Assembly: GCF_014836985.1 (NCBI RefSeq) | Contig: NZ_JACSPU010000001.1 | Coordinates: 741,473 to 805,472, forward strand | Source of the DNA: Planococcus wigleyi | GTDB lineage: Bacteria > Bacillota > Bacilli > Bacillales_A > Planococcaceae | Reading direction: 5' to 3' | Length of the DNA stretch: 64,000 bases | Position numbers and translations under genes: made by a program | Notes under the pieces: model-generated | Database searches by the model: none | Told to the model about the DNA's origin: nothing | What the model saw: the letters and a program-made list of their open reading frames with translations, nothing else | In this document: positions 7,057 to 14,615 of the stretch, piece by piece | Layout: each line of letters opens with the position of its first letter | Numbering within the stretch: position 1 is the stretch's first letter

Positions 7057-7962
7057 ATGACAACTCAAAATCAATTAGCAATGGTGAAAAAAGACACGGT
7101 GGACATCGTAGCAGCAAAAGTGAAGCAGTTCCAGGAAGCTGGAGAGTTACACTTTCCTGCTAACTACAGCCCAGAAAATGCAATGAAATCAGCATGGTTG
7201 ATGCTGCAGGATATCAAGACCGGTAAAAACCAAGGCTATAAATTAGCTTTGGAAGTCTGCTCCAAGAACAGTATCGCCAATAGCTTGCTGGACATGGTTG
7301 TTCAGGGACTAAATCCAGCTAAAAAACAAGGATACTTCATTGTTTATGGTACGACATTAACTTTCCAACGCTCTTACTTCGGCACGATGGCCGTAACGAA
7401 ACGTTTAACAGGAGCTAAGAGTATCGATGCGTTTACGATCCACGAAGGTGACGATGTGGATTATGAAATTAAGAATGGACGAATTACAAACCTTATTCAT
7501 AAACAAAAGTTCGGCAGCCAAGATAAAGACATTATTGGTGCGTACTGCACGATCATTGAGCAAGACGACTCGGTTTATACGGAACTTATGACCATTGCTG
7601 AAATCAAAAAATCATGGGGACAATCGAAAATGAATCCAGATGGTGCAGATTCGACACATAAAAAGTTCCCACAAGAAATGGCGAAGAAAACAGTCATTAA
7701 CCGAGCGTGTAAGAAGTTCCTAAACTCTTCTGACGACAACTCGCTCGTGATGAAGCATTTCCAAGAAAGCGATAATGTGCGCGATGAAGCGGAATTGCAA
7801 GAGGAAATCGATAACAATGCAAATGGAGAAATTATTGATGTAGAAGGTTTTGAAATTGTGGAAGATCCAAATGAAGACCAAACAACTGGCGAGATCCTGT
7901 CAGAGAAAGAACCAGAGCCAGCCGGAACTGCCACTGCAGAAGACGACGCTCCACCGTTCTAA
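7057..7962 (+). CDS. recT: RecT-family single-strand annealing protein
   Basis: 301 residues with hallmark RecT features: N-terminal NYSPENAMKSAWLML, NSIANSLLDMVVQGLNPAKKQGYFI and later FPQEMAKKTVINRACKKFLN. The C-terminal tail is acidic and ends in DDAPPF, the kind of tip that binds SSB. RecT anneals complementary strands during phage recombination. It starts 2 nt after the ATPase gene, and its stop overlaps the next ATG by one base (TAATG). Confidence 0.93.
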   Translation: MTTQNQLAMVKKDTVDIVAAKVKQFQEAGELHFPANYSPENAMKSAWLMLQDIKTGKNQGYKLALEVCSKNSIANSLLDMVVQGLNPAKKQGYFIVYGTTLTFQRSYFGTMAVTKRLTGAKSIDAFTIHEGDDVDYEIKNGRITNLIHKQKFGSQDKDIIGAYCTIIEQDDSVYTELMTIAEIKKSWGQSKMNPDGADSTHKKFPQEMAKKTVINRACKKFLNSSDDNSLVMKHFQESDNVRDEAELQEEIDNNANGEIIDVEGFEIVEDPNEDQTTGEILSEKEPEPAGTATAEDDAPPF

Positions 7963-8663
7963 TGATTGAAATCACGACACTTGCGACCGGTTCGAAGGGG
8001 AACTGCTATTACATCACGGATGGCCATACGCCCCTTCTCCTGGAAGCAGGAATCAAGTTTCGAGACATTCAACGGAAGTTGAACTTCCAGACACGGGATA
8101 TTAAAGGCTGTTTGATCACACACGAACACAAAGATCACTGTAGCGGCGTTCCTGAGGTTCTGAAAGCCGGCATCACCTGTTACCTATCCAATGGCACAAA
8201 AGACGCCCTGGGCATCGAGCATCACCGAATCAAGGCGGTCGAGAACAAGAAACAGTTTCAAATCGGCACATGGACCATATTACCGTTCGATGTACAGCAC
8301 GATGTCTCTGAACCATTCGGATTCCTGCTGGTTAATACAGCCGGCGAAAAGCTGCTGTTTGCGACAGACACCTATTACATCAAATACCGCTTTAGCGGAT
8401 TGACGCACTTGATGGTGGAGTGCAATTACTCACAAAAGATATTGGACGAAAACATATTATCCGGGAGAACACCAAAAGTCTTGAGGAAGCGATTGATGCG
8501 ATCCCACTTCTCGTTAGAGAACATGAAAGAGTTTTTGAAGGCAAATGATTTATCGGAGCTGCAGGAAATATGGCTACTTCACTTATCAGATTCCAACAGT
8601 AATGAGGAACAGTTTCGCCAAGAGGTGGCAGAGCTGACCGGCAAGATGATTTATATTCCGTAA
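7962..8663 (+). CDS. MBL-fold metallo-hydrolase
   Basis: 233 residues of metallo-beta-lactamase fold. The metal motif HEHKDH (residues ~52-57) follows the N-terminal strands, and a later D (ATDTYY) and H (LLHLSDSN) fit the remaining ligands. The family includes nucleases such as YycJ/WalJ-like proteins. The one-base overlap with recT shows translational coupling. In this operon it may supply the exonuclease that works with the SMC-like ATPase and RecT; this is inference from context. Confidence 0.85.
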   Translation: MIEITTLATGSKGNCYYITDGHTPLLLEAGIKFRDIQRKLNFQTRDIKGCLITHEHKDHCSGVPEVLKAGITCYLSNGTKDALGIEHHRIKAVENKKQFQIGTWTILPFDVQHDVSEPFGFLLVNTAGEKLLFATDTYYIKYRFSGLTHLMVECNYSQKILDENILSGRTPKVLRKRLMRSHFSLENMKEFLKANDLSELQEIWLLHLSDSNSNEEQFRQEVAELTGKMIYIP

Positions 8664-8675
8664 GGCGGTGAACAC

Positions 8676-9392
8676 ATGAACTACATTAAGTTGCTTAACT
8701 CGTTCTATGATCGGCTCGAAACGAATCCCTTAAGTACATCGGCAATTGCTTTATGGCACGCACTTGTACACGTAAACAATAAGGCTGGATGGTGTAAGGA
8801 ATTCTCAGTAGCAATATCGGTGCTACGCGTTAAGTCAGGCTTATCTGAAAAAAGTGTGACAAACGCCAGGAATGAGCTAAAGCAAAAAGGCTATTTAGAC
8901 TTTAGATCACGTAAAGGAAATCAGTCAGCATTGTATCAGCTAATTGATTTGTCGGTAACTGTTACCTACAAACTAGCCGACAGTACTTCCGACAAAGGTT
9001 CCGACAATGCTTCTGGTAATGGTTCTGCATTACTAAATGAAAAGAAACCAAATGAAATGAAACAAGATGATAAAGAGCCCGCACCTTTAAATGCCTTTCA
9101 ATTTTTTGAACAAGAAGGATTTGGAACTCTCAGTTCTTTCATTGCTGACCAACTAGGTGATCTTATTGATTCCTATGGAGAAGAGAAATTACTGGCAGCC
9201 ATGAAAGAAACTGTCTTGAATGGAGCTCGAAATCTCAAGTATGTAAAAGCCGTATTGAATAACCCGAAAGCCTCTAAACCGAAAGGAGTGACTCGTATTG
9301 GAACCAATCAGCCAAGTAATCAAAGATCTAATGAACAACAATCCCGAATTCGCGAAGCGAATGAGCGCCGTAAACGAATCGCTGGCATCTGA
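8676..9392 (+). CDS. DnaD-like phage replication initiator
   Basis: 238 residues. The N-terminal winged-helix region (FSVAISVLRVKSGLSEKSVTNARNELKQKGYLDF) is followed by a Ser/Asp/Gly-rich linker and a C-terminal DnaD domain (FFEQEGFGTLSSF through YVKAVLNN). Such proteins bind the phage origin and recruit the helicase loader. GGCGGTGAACAC precedes the ATG. The linker DNA carries short direct repeats that could be the origin. The 3' end overlaps the next gene by 95 bp. Confidence 0.88.
   Translation: MNYIKLLNSFYDRLETNPLSTSAIALWHALVHVNNKAGWCKEFSVAISVLRVKSGLSEKSVTNARNELKQKGYLDFRSRKGNQSALYQLIDLSVTVTYKLADSTSDKGSDNASGNGSALLNEKKPNEMKQDDKEPAPLNAFQFFEQEGFGTLSSFIADQLGDLIDSYGEEKLLAAMKETVLNGARNLKYVKAVLNNPKASKPKGVTRIGTNQPSNQRSNEQQSRIREANERRKRIAGI
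8954..9026 (+). other. Candidate phage replication origin inside dnaD-like gene
   Basis: A perfect inverted repeat GGTAAC-t-GTTACC (8954-8966) is followed by four imperfect 12-bp direct repeats (about 8979-9026; copies such as GACAGTACTTCC and GACAAAGGTTCC). They encode the low-complexity linker of the initiator. Many siphophages have their origin inside the initiator gene; the assignment here is inference. Confidence 0.4.
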
Positions 9393-10218
9393 TCCGATAG
9401 AAGTCCTGACAAAACCTTCAAAACAGTGTCCTGTAATGAAATGTGATGGCGCAGGTTGGATTTGGATGAAGGATTGGTCGAAGCGTCATTTGCGAAACGT
9501 GAGCGATGAATGGAAAGAGCCCTGTGAGTGCTATGAGCAAATGATGAAACAACGAGTCATTGACAAGAAACTGGATTTGTCTGGCATACCACCTATCTTC
9601 CAGGACGCCACAGTCGCTTCATTCAATCCGAATAAGTATTTGGAGGCAGACAGTAGGGAAACGGCTATCGTCGCTAAAAAGGCTGCTGAGAACTTGGTAA
9701 AGAACTATCAAGCCATGAAGAACATCGGCAAAGGATTGTACCTGTACAGCAGCATTAAAGGTTCTGGGAAAACAAGGCTGGCATCCAGTATTGCGAATGC
9801 ACTGGTGAAGGTCCATGGAGTCGATCTCATATTCATCAAAGCCAATGACTTACTGAGTCAGGTTAAGAAAACATATGGCAAAGAGTCGCTTCAGACAGAA
9901 GATCAAGTGATTCGGATGTTCCGAGAAGTCGAAGTCTTGGTGATTGATGATGTATCGGTCGAAAAAACAAAAGAAACATCCATGACTTTTGCTGAGAAAA
10001 TCCTTTATGACGTGACGGATTATCGACTTGAACACCGGAAAGTCACCATCTTCACATCCAACCGAACAATCGAAGATTTAGCAAAAGTATATACAGAGGG
10101 CCGTGTGAAAAGCCGCATTAACAAAATGTCGCTGGAAGTCTACATGCCGGAAGAATCCATTCGGGACCAGGAAGCAGAATCTGAGAACGCGGAACTGGAG
10201 CGAATGATTTTCGGATAA
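9298..10218 (+). CDS. DnaC/DnaI-like helicase loader
   Basis: 306 residues. An N-terminal zinc-ribbon-like cluster (CPVMKCDGAG and CECYE, residues 45-80) precedes an AAA+ domain with Walker A (GSGKTR, residue ~156) and Walker B (VLVIDDVS). This is the phage DnaI/DnaC type that loads host DnaB-type helicase at the phage origin. The TTG start at 9298 is chosen by the AAAGGAG SD; it lies inside the initiator gene, giving a long 95 bp overlap. Confidence 0.9.
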   Translation: MEPISQVIKDLMNNNPEFAKRMSAVNESLASDPIEVLTKPSKQCPVMKCDGAGWIWMKDWSKRHLRNVSDEWKEPCECYEQMMKQRVIDKKLDLSGIPPIFQDATVASFNPNKYLEADSRETAIVAKKAAENLVKNYQAMKNIGKGLYLYSSIKGSGKTRLASSIANALVKVHGVDLIFIKANDLLSQVKKTYGKESLQTEDQVIRMFREVEVLVIDDVSVEKTKETSMTFAEKILYDVTDYRLEHRKVTIFTSNRTIEDLAKVYTEGRVKSRINKMSLEVYMPEESIRDQEAESENAELERMIFG

Positions 10219-10237
10219 AAACTGAGGAGGAATCCCA

Positions 10238-10417
10238 ATGGAGAAATTACTAAATCAACTCATCCTAATCGCCGGGGCCTGGCAGAAGAATGAAGATCCT
10301 GTCATCGCGCAGCAGTTTAGCGTTTTGTTTGAAGAGTTGAAGCAGATAACCAAGCTGGATCATGAGGCCGCGGTAGAGCTAATTAATAATCATCGGATGG
10401 GGAGTGTGGCAGCGTGA
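10238..10417 (+). CDS. Small phage protein (59 aa)
   Basis: ATG 10238 with GAGGAGG upstream, 19 nt after the loader. The product is probably all-helical (LLNQLILIAGAWQK; FSVLFEELKQI). Its TGA overlaps the GTG start of the next gene by 4 bp, indicating translational coupling. Function unknown. Confidence 0.6.
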   Translation: MEKLLNQLILIAGAWQKNEDPVIAQQFSVLFEELKQITKLDHEAAVELINNHRMGSVAA

Positions 10418-10749
10418 GGGAGATTAAATTCAACTTTTACAACACGCACACAAAACAATACACGCGCTGGGAAGAATCGAATGCTGGCATGAATATGTGC
10501 TCATTCCAAACGCATGAACATTTAAAGTTCTTGCAGTACACCGGACTTGAAGATGAAGATGGCACGGAAATCTTCGAAGGTGACATTATCGATTTTGGCG
10601 GAGGTCCTTATAAAGTCGTTTATGAAAAGGGATGCTTTTACGCTTGGACGCCACATGATTCTGAATTTCTGCACCTGATAAATCACCTTTCAGAAGTTGT
10701 CGGAAATGCGTATGAAAACCCAGAGTTTCTTGAGGAGGAAAAGGCATGA
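10414..10749 (+). CDS. YopX-family phage protein
   Basis: 111 residues with the YopX pattern: MREIKFNFYNTHTKQY at the start, then LQYTGLEDEDGTEIFEGDII (split around residue 50) and a C-terminal VVGNAYENPE. YopX proteins are common in Gram-positive phages; their function is unknown. The start is GTG 10414, overlapping the preceding stop. Its end overlaps the next start by 4 bp. Confidence 0.85.
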   Translation: MREIKFNFYNTHTKQYTRWEESNAGMNMCSFQTHEHLKFLQYTGLEDEDGTEIFEGDIIDFGGGPYKVVYEKGCFYAWTPHDSEFLHLINHLSEVVGNAYENPEFLEEEKA

Positions 10750-11051
10750 AAACAATGTCATTAATCGGCGGCATCGACACATACGCATTTAACAAACGCT
10801 TTAAGTCTGAGGAAAGCCCTGCTGGAAGATCTGTTGTCTTCTTATCGAAAAACGGACGGGGAATAGAGCTGGAACACGCGAAAACATTAATTGCTGAAAA
10901 TCGAATTTTAACTGTCAAAGAAATCTATGTTGGACGCTCGTCTTCAACCGTCGAGTTCGAAGAGTTCCCAGGTAGAAAATTCAACACAGTTATGTTCGCT
11001 GACTTGGACGATCCAGAAGAAGATATGGACGACTTGGATATGCCTTTTTAA
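10746..11051 (+). CDS. Hypothetical phage protein (101 aa)
   Basis: ATG 10746 overlaps the YopX stop and has GAGGAGG as SD. The product begins MKTMSLIGGIDTYAFNK, has a basic middle and ends in an acidic tail (DDPEEDMDDLDMPF). An acidic tail with terminal Phe resembles SSB-type partner tips, but no fold is recognised. Last gene of a tightly coupled group that begins with the SMC-like ATPase. Confidence 0.6.
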   Translation: MKTMSLIGGIDTYAFNKRFKSEESPAGRSVVFLSKNGRGIELEHAKTLIAENRILTVKEIYVGRSSSTVEFEEFPGRKFNTVMFADLDDPEEDMDDLDMPF

Positions 11052-11060
11052 AAACAAAGA

Positions 11061-11084
11061 GAGAGGGGGTTTTTTTACCCTCTC
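11061..11084 (+). terminator. Hairpin with T-run in the loop
   Basis: GAGAGGG (11061-11067) pairs with CCCTCTC (11078-11084). A run of seven T lies in the loop, not after the stem, so this is not a standard intrinsic terminator. It marks the end of the replication gene group. Confidence 0.3.
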
Positions 11085-11155
11085 CCTACCAATTTTTGCT
11101 TGAAAGTTAGGATTTAGAGGCAAGGGATTGGAAAACACTTGAAGGAGGTCGGGAT

Positions 11156-11272
11156 TTGAAGTATTGGCATAAACACATGGAATTTTGGGTGGAGGAACTG
11201 AAGGGGTACGGGCTCAATTACGGGCAGAATGGCGAGGTGCTCGAGGATATGGATTATCACGTTAAAAAGTAA
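11156..11272 (+). CDS. Tiny phage protein (38 aa)
   Basis: A TTG start at 11156 behind GAAGGAGGTC. The product is rich in aromatics (YWHKHMEFWVEELKGYG). The very good SD suggests translation; no family is recognised. It is followed by a convergent leftward gene. Confidence 0.45.
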   Translation: MKYWHKHMEFWVEELKGYGLNYGQNGEVLEDMDYHVKK

Positions 11273-11340
11273 ATTGTATGATGGTCAATCAATAGTTTTA
11301 TAAAAAGTATGGAGCTTAGAAATAAAAAATATCAAAAATT

Positions 11341-11363
11341 AAAAAAGAAGCCGCATAGGCTTC
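11341..11363 (-). terminator. Intrinsic terminator of leftward gene
   Basis: On the minus strand GAAGCC-tatgc-GGCTTC is followed by six T (plus-strand 11346-11341), about 12 bp past the stop of the leftward gene. Confidence 0.75.
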
Positions 11364-11374
11364 AGATTAATTAC

Positions 11375-11815
11375 TTAATAGTACTCTCGATATATTTCGG
11401 ATGCTTTCCCAATGAAAGCTTTAACCATCTGAACGCTTTCTTCTTTTAAATGAGGTAATTTAGTGTTTTCGGCAAATTCATAGCCAACTTTAGTAAGGGA
11501 TTCTAAAGCTTGACCATATTTATTGTATGAAATATGTCTGTTAAAGATAAATTCTAAAGCTTCATCAGCCGTTTTATTAAATAAATCTTGTTTAACATAT
11601 TCAATAATCTCAGTAAATTCATTACGGTCTTTAATATAAAGATTTGCAATGCTTAAAGTCGCCCATAATCTTAATGCCTTTACTTCGGTGAAGAATAATA
11701 ATTGCTCAAAATTATCTTTATCATTGTTAAATGATTCGAAATGATAGTAAAAAACAGGAAGCATTTCATCAGAATGAATAAAATCCATTAATTGATATTT
11801 TACATTAGTAGACAT
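11375..11815 (-). CDS. Leftward orphan protein (146 aa), cargo candidate
   Basis: A helix-rich protein (LLFFTEVKALRLWATLSIANLYI; ALEFIFNRHISY) of no family I recognise. It is the only leftward gene between the early and late regions, has its own terminator and a clear AAGAAAGAGGG SD before ATG 11815, and is AT-richer than neighbours. Separate orientation and terminator suggest expression in the lysogen, so a superinfection or fitness role is possible. Function cannot be assigned. Confidence 0.7.
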   Translation of the reverse strand: MSTNVKYQLMDFIHSDEMLPVFYYHFESFNNDKDNFEQLLFFTEVKALRLWATLSIANLYIKDRNEFTEIIEYVKQDLFNKTADEALEFIFNRHISYNKYGQALESLTKVGYEFAENTKLPHLKEESVQMVKAFIGKASEIYREYY

Positions 11816-11945
11816 AAGTACCCTCTTTCTTTAATTAAAGTGGTCATTTCTACTCAAATAATATCATTATAATGGCTGATTGGATATAGTTTGAAAAAAA
11901 TATTAATCATTCAAGTATAAAACTAATTAAAAGAGGAGGACCGTT

Positions 11946-12074
11946 ATGCTAAATATTTTGATTGCTGCAGTCATCAGTTCGTGGATCTGCTTTCCGGTTT
12001 TGTTCCTATATGCCTATTGTGTGTTCCTGAAAGATGAAAAAGCTCAAGTTGTTGAAGTTCCGAGAAAAGAATAG
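11946..12074 (+). CDS. Small single-pass membrane protein (42 aa)
   Basis: ATG 11946 with AGAGGAGGACC upstream. A hydrophobic segment (LIAAVISSWICFPVLFLYAY, residues 5-24) is followed by a charged tail. It is directly upstream of dUTPase in the same direction. Function unknown. Confidence 0.55.
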   Translation: MLNILIAAVISSWICFPVLFLYAYCVFLKDEKAQVVEVPRKE

Positions 12075-12086
12075 GGGGAATCATTG

Positions 12087-12569
12087 ATGAATCTTACAGC
12101 ATTATTTGAGACACAAAAGCTACTCGACGCGGAAATTGAGAAAAAGCATCCTGCACCAACTGGAGAAAATCGACTGCGCAAAAAGATTCTTGCCACTTTA
12201 ACGGAAGTGGCTGAATGTGCAAATGAATTTCCTGAGATTTTTAAGTTTTGGTCAAACAAGAAAACCAACCCTCAAAAAGGGTTGGTTGAACTGGTCGACA
12301 TTCTTCACTTCTTGCTATCTATAGGCAATCAACACAGAAAAGTAATTGTTCCTGTAGAAGATATGAGAAAAAGTGGCGACACTGAAGATTGCATGATTGA
12401 TTTGTCTTTCAATATTTCCTGCATCGAATTTGTAGAAGAAGCATACTCATCGGCTTTCTTCCGATATGTGGAATTAACTCAATTACTCGGCTTTAGTTGG
12501 GAAGAGATTGAGCAAAGCTATATGGAGAAAAATCAAATCAATTACCAGCGCCAAGAAGCTGGGTATTGA
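12087..12569 (+). CDS. Dimeric dUTPase (all-alpha NTP pyrophosphatase)
   Basis: 160 residues. The N-terminal LTALFETQKLLDAEI, the metal-binding helix with EVAECANEF and the second motif with ELVDILHFLLSI match the dimeric (type 2) dUTPase family. It would hydrolyse dUTP to dUMP and PPi and keep uracil out of phage DNA. ATG 12087 is preferred over TTG 12084 by spacing from AGGGGGAA. A perfect 10-bp hairpin lies inside the gene. Confidence 0.85.
   Translation: MNLTALFETQKLLDAEIEKKHPAPTGENRLRKKILATLTEVAECANEFPEIFKFWSNKKTNPQKGLVELVDILHFLLSIGNQHRKVIVPVEDMRKSGDTEDCMIDLSFNISCIEFVEEAYSSAFFRYVELTQLLGFSWEEIEQSYMEKNQINYQRQEAGY
12263..12287. repeat. Perfect intragenic hairpin in dUTPase gene
   Basis: AACCAACCCT-caaaa-AGGGTTGGTT is a perfect 10-bp stem with a 5-nt loop. 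Read on the minus strand it is followed by TTTTCTTGTTT, so it could stop leftward transcripts. Confidence 0.6.
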
Positions 12570-12570
12570 T

Positions 12571-12756
12571 ATGATTCCAGGCGATAAACTTTCACACGTA
12601 ACCATAGTCAAAGTGAAGAACGATAAGCCGACACTGATCAAGCATGGAGATAATTGCTACCGGTTGGATATTGCTGCAACAGAAAAGGAAAAGAAGCGGC
12701 ACGATTTAACGGTAGAGCAAAGGCGGCATCGATTAAAACAGATGGGACGGATTTGA
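12571..12756 (+). CDS. Hypothetical phage protein (61 aa)
   Basis: The ATG at 12571 immediately follows the dUTPase stop (12569), consistent with coupled translation; no strong SD is visible. An N-terminal beta-like segment (KLSHVTIVKVKNDKPTLIKHG) is followed by a very basic helical tail (EKEKKRHDLTVEQRRHRLKQ). A longer frame from 12508 would overlap dUTPase and is less likely. Confidence 0.5.
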   Translation: MIPGDKLSHVTIVKVKNDKPTLIKHGDNCYRLDIAATEKEKKRHDLTVEQRRHRLKQMGRI

Positions 12757-12894
12757 ATGACGGAAGAAACGCGGCAAGACATGATTCAAACCATGTCCAT
12801 TATGCTCTGCAAAGACGAGGCATATTATCAAGACATGGATGACCGGCGCATTATTGAGGAATATGACCGGTTCATGAAAGTGAATGAGGGGTGA
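12757..12894 (+). CDS. Small phage protein (45 aa)
   Basis: ATG 12757 abuts the preceding stop. The short acidic helical product (YYQDMDDRRIIEEYDRFMK) overlaps or abuts the RusA start. It is supported mainly by tight packing within the operon. Function unknown. Confidence 0.5.
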   Translation: MTEETRQDMIQTMSIMLCKDEAYYQDMDDRRIIEEYDRFMKVNEG

Positions 12895-12898
12895 GCCA

Positions 12899-13327
12899 TT
12901 GGAGACAATCAGTTTTGAAATCATGGGGGAAGCACAAGCCCAGGGGAGACCGAGAGCCGGAAAGAGTTATTCCGGCAAGACGGTTCTCTACGATCCAGCA
13001 ACATCCAGAGACTTCAAACAATACGTGAAGCTCGTAGCATCTCAGCATAAGCCACAGGAGCTCATTACAGGACCGGCACACTTGGAACTGACCTTCTATC
13101 AGCCGACGCCCAAGAAATATCATACGAAGCCCAAGCAGGCGTTAATTGAAGCAGGGTTATTGCTGCCGGTTAGTCGTCCAGATTTGGACAACCTAGCGAA
13201 GGGTGTCAAGGATTCACTTTCTAAGATTATTTGGCAGGACGATAGCCAAGTGGTTAGCATGATGGTCCGGAAGTTTTATAGCATGACGCCGAGGGTGGAA
13301 GTGGAAATTCGATATGAGGAGGAATGA
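12899..13327 (+). CDS. rusA: RusA-type Holliday junction resolvase
   Basis: About 143 residues. The N-terminal strand with GRPRAGK, the SRPDLDNLAKGVKDSLS motif (metal-binding Asp residues) and IWQDDSQV with a second pair of Asp are hallmarks of RusA. It would cut four-way junctions late in phage replication and recombination. TTG 12899 is chosen by GAGGGG 7 nt upstream; ATG 12884 is an alternative. Confidence 0.9.
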   Translation: METISFEIMGEAQAQGRPRAGKSYSGKTVLYDPATSRDFKQYVKLVASQHKPQELITGPAHLELTFYQPTPKKYHTKPKQALIEAGLLLPVSRPDLDNLAKGVKDSLSKIIWQDDSQVVSMMVRKFYSMTPRVEVEIRYEEE

Positions 13328-13330
13328 AAG

Positions 13331-13576
13331 ATGATCATGAAATATAAGCTGCTTTATAAAAGTGGAGTAAAAGAAGAATTTACTCAAGAAGGATCCCGTG
13401 AAAGTTTGGCTGGAGTTCACAATATTTTTTATGAAGCTTTCGCTAAAGACTTAAATGCAGTTGTTACTTTTGGAGATGGTGAAGATAGCGGGAGATACAT
13501 CAGAGTTTCAGATGTCAGCCAATTTGAAATGGAAATACTGCCCGACGGTGGAACGGAAATCATTAACTCGAATTAA
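13331..13576 (+). CDS. Hypothetical phage protein (81 aa)
   Basis: Starts 3 nt after rusA with GAGGAGGAA as SD. A small mixed alpha/beta product (MKYKLLYKSGVKEEF; AVVTFGDG; YIRVSDVSQFEMEIL). No family recognised. It belongs to a run of small genes with near-identical AGGAGGAA ribosome sites. Confidence 0.6.
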   Translation: MIMKYKLLYKSGVKEEFTQEGSRESLAGVHNIFYEAFAKDLNAVVTFGDGEDSGRYIRVSDVSQFEMEILPDGGTEIINSN

Positions 13577-13588
13577 GGAGGAATATTG

Positions 13589-13870
13589 ATGGATAAAGCT
13601 GCAGATTTTAACTTCAAAATAACAACAACTCATGGTGAAGTACCAAATGGTCTAATCCCTGAATTCAATGGCATCATTTACTATATTCAAACTAACTTTG
13701 CTCAGACTAAGGAAGAGCATGAAGCTGCTGTTCAGCCGGTTGTGGATCAGCTGTTATCCGTAAACGAAGAAAAGTACACTTCCTGGGAAGAAACTAAGCG
13801 AGAAATACTTATCTTCTCTCGCATTAGCCAAGTAACCGTGGTTTCGTTCAGGGTTCGGGATGCGTATTAA
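13589..13870 (+). CDS. Hypothetical phage protein (93 aa)
   Basis: ATG 13589 with AAGGAGGAA upstream; TTG 13586 is an alternative. The product contains a beta strand pair at the N-terminus (FNFKITTTHGEVP) and a central helix (TKEEHEAAVQPVVDQLLS). No family is recognised. Confidence 0.6.
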   Translation: MDKAADFNFKITTTHGEVPNGLIPEFNGIIYYIQTNFAQTKEEHEAAVQPVVDQLLSVNEEKYTSWEETKREILIFSRISQVTVVSFRVRDAY

Positions 13871-13884
13871 GGAGGAATTAAGCA

Positions 13885-14169
13885 ATGAAATGTATAACCG
13901 AAATCCACGACCGTAGCGAAACCATATCTGTTTTAGAAAATTTATCTAAAACAGGTTATCGATATGTTGTTCGTGATAAAGAATCAGAATGGTTATCTTG
14001 CTACAGTTTAAAGCCGAAGAAATATCAAGATACTGAATCTTGGGGATATGTGAATCCTGATGTTGAAGGTGTGAAAATGGCCTATCCGTTTAAAAATCAC
14101 GATGTAACCGAAATTAATTGGTCCAATAGATCAGCAAAATTGATTACGGATTTTTTGGACAAGCAGTAA
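13885..14169 (+). CDS. Hypothetical phage protein (94 aa)
   Basis: ATG 13885 with AAGGAGGAA upstream, 14 nt after the previous gene. The N-terminal part (TISVLENLSKTGYRYVVRDKESEWL) suggests a small alpha/beta fold, and SLKPKKYQDTESWGYV follows. Function unknown. Confidence 0.58.
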   Translation: MKCITEIHDRSETISVLENLSKTGYRYVVRDKESEWLSCYSLKPKKYQDTESWGYVNPDVEGVKMAYPFKNHDVTEINWSNRSAKLITDFLDKQ

Positions 14170-14186
14170 GGCGAAGGAGGATCGCC

Positions 14187-14405
14187 ATGAACTACTATCT
14201 TTTTGAAGCTGATAACTTTGAACTGAATCTAATATTTTCAGAAGAGGAACTGGAAGTGTTTCGTGATTTATGGCAGCAGAACGTCAGCTTGAGAAACATA
14301 GCATCGAATATGGGGCGCAAAACGTCAGAGATTGCGCTCCTGGTGTTTGATCACGCTGAACGGGGATTGATTAAGCAAAGAGACAGAAGCTTACACAGGC
14401 TTTGA
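14187..14405 (+). CDS. Small HTH-like phage protein (72 aa)
   Basis: ATG 14187 with GAAGGAGGATCG upstream. The region EEELEVFRDLWQQNVSLRNIASNMGRKTSEIAL looks like a helix-turn-helix of the kind found in resolvase or sigma-like proteins. It could be a small regulator; no named family is recognised. Confidence 0.55.
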   Translation: MNYYLFEADNFELNLIFSEEELEVFRDLWQQNVSLRNIASNMGRKTSEIALLVFDHAERGLIKQRDRSLHRL

Positions 14406-14417
14406 GGAGGGGTAAAA

Positions 14418-14615
14418 TTGAGGATGCAGTTGGTTGATATTTCCGAGACAGGGGAACTAAAGTTGGATATAATGGAGTTACCACTTTCTTGCGTTCTGAT
14501 TATCTCAGAGGGCAAGGTAAAAATAGGTGAGCTTCCTCCACACGCAGAAACGCGCATCAAGACGCATGATGGGAAAGTGAAGCGTGTGAATTTTGATGAG
14601 GGGGAAGAGTTTTGA
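14418..14615 (+). CDS. XtrA-like phage protein
   Basis: 65 residues from TTG 14418 with GAGGAGGGG upstream. The pattern LVDISETGELKLDIMELP, then GELPPHAETRIKTHDGKVKRV and the terminal EGEEF match my recollection of PBSX XtrA. XtrA-type proteins sit just before the late control genes in PBSX-related phages, which is also the position here. Function is not known. Confidence 0.6.
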   Translation: MRMQLVDISETGELKLDIMELPLSCVLIISEGKVKIGELPPHAETRIKTHDGKVKRVNFDEGEEF

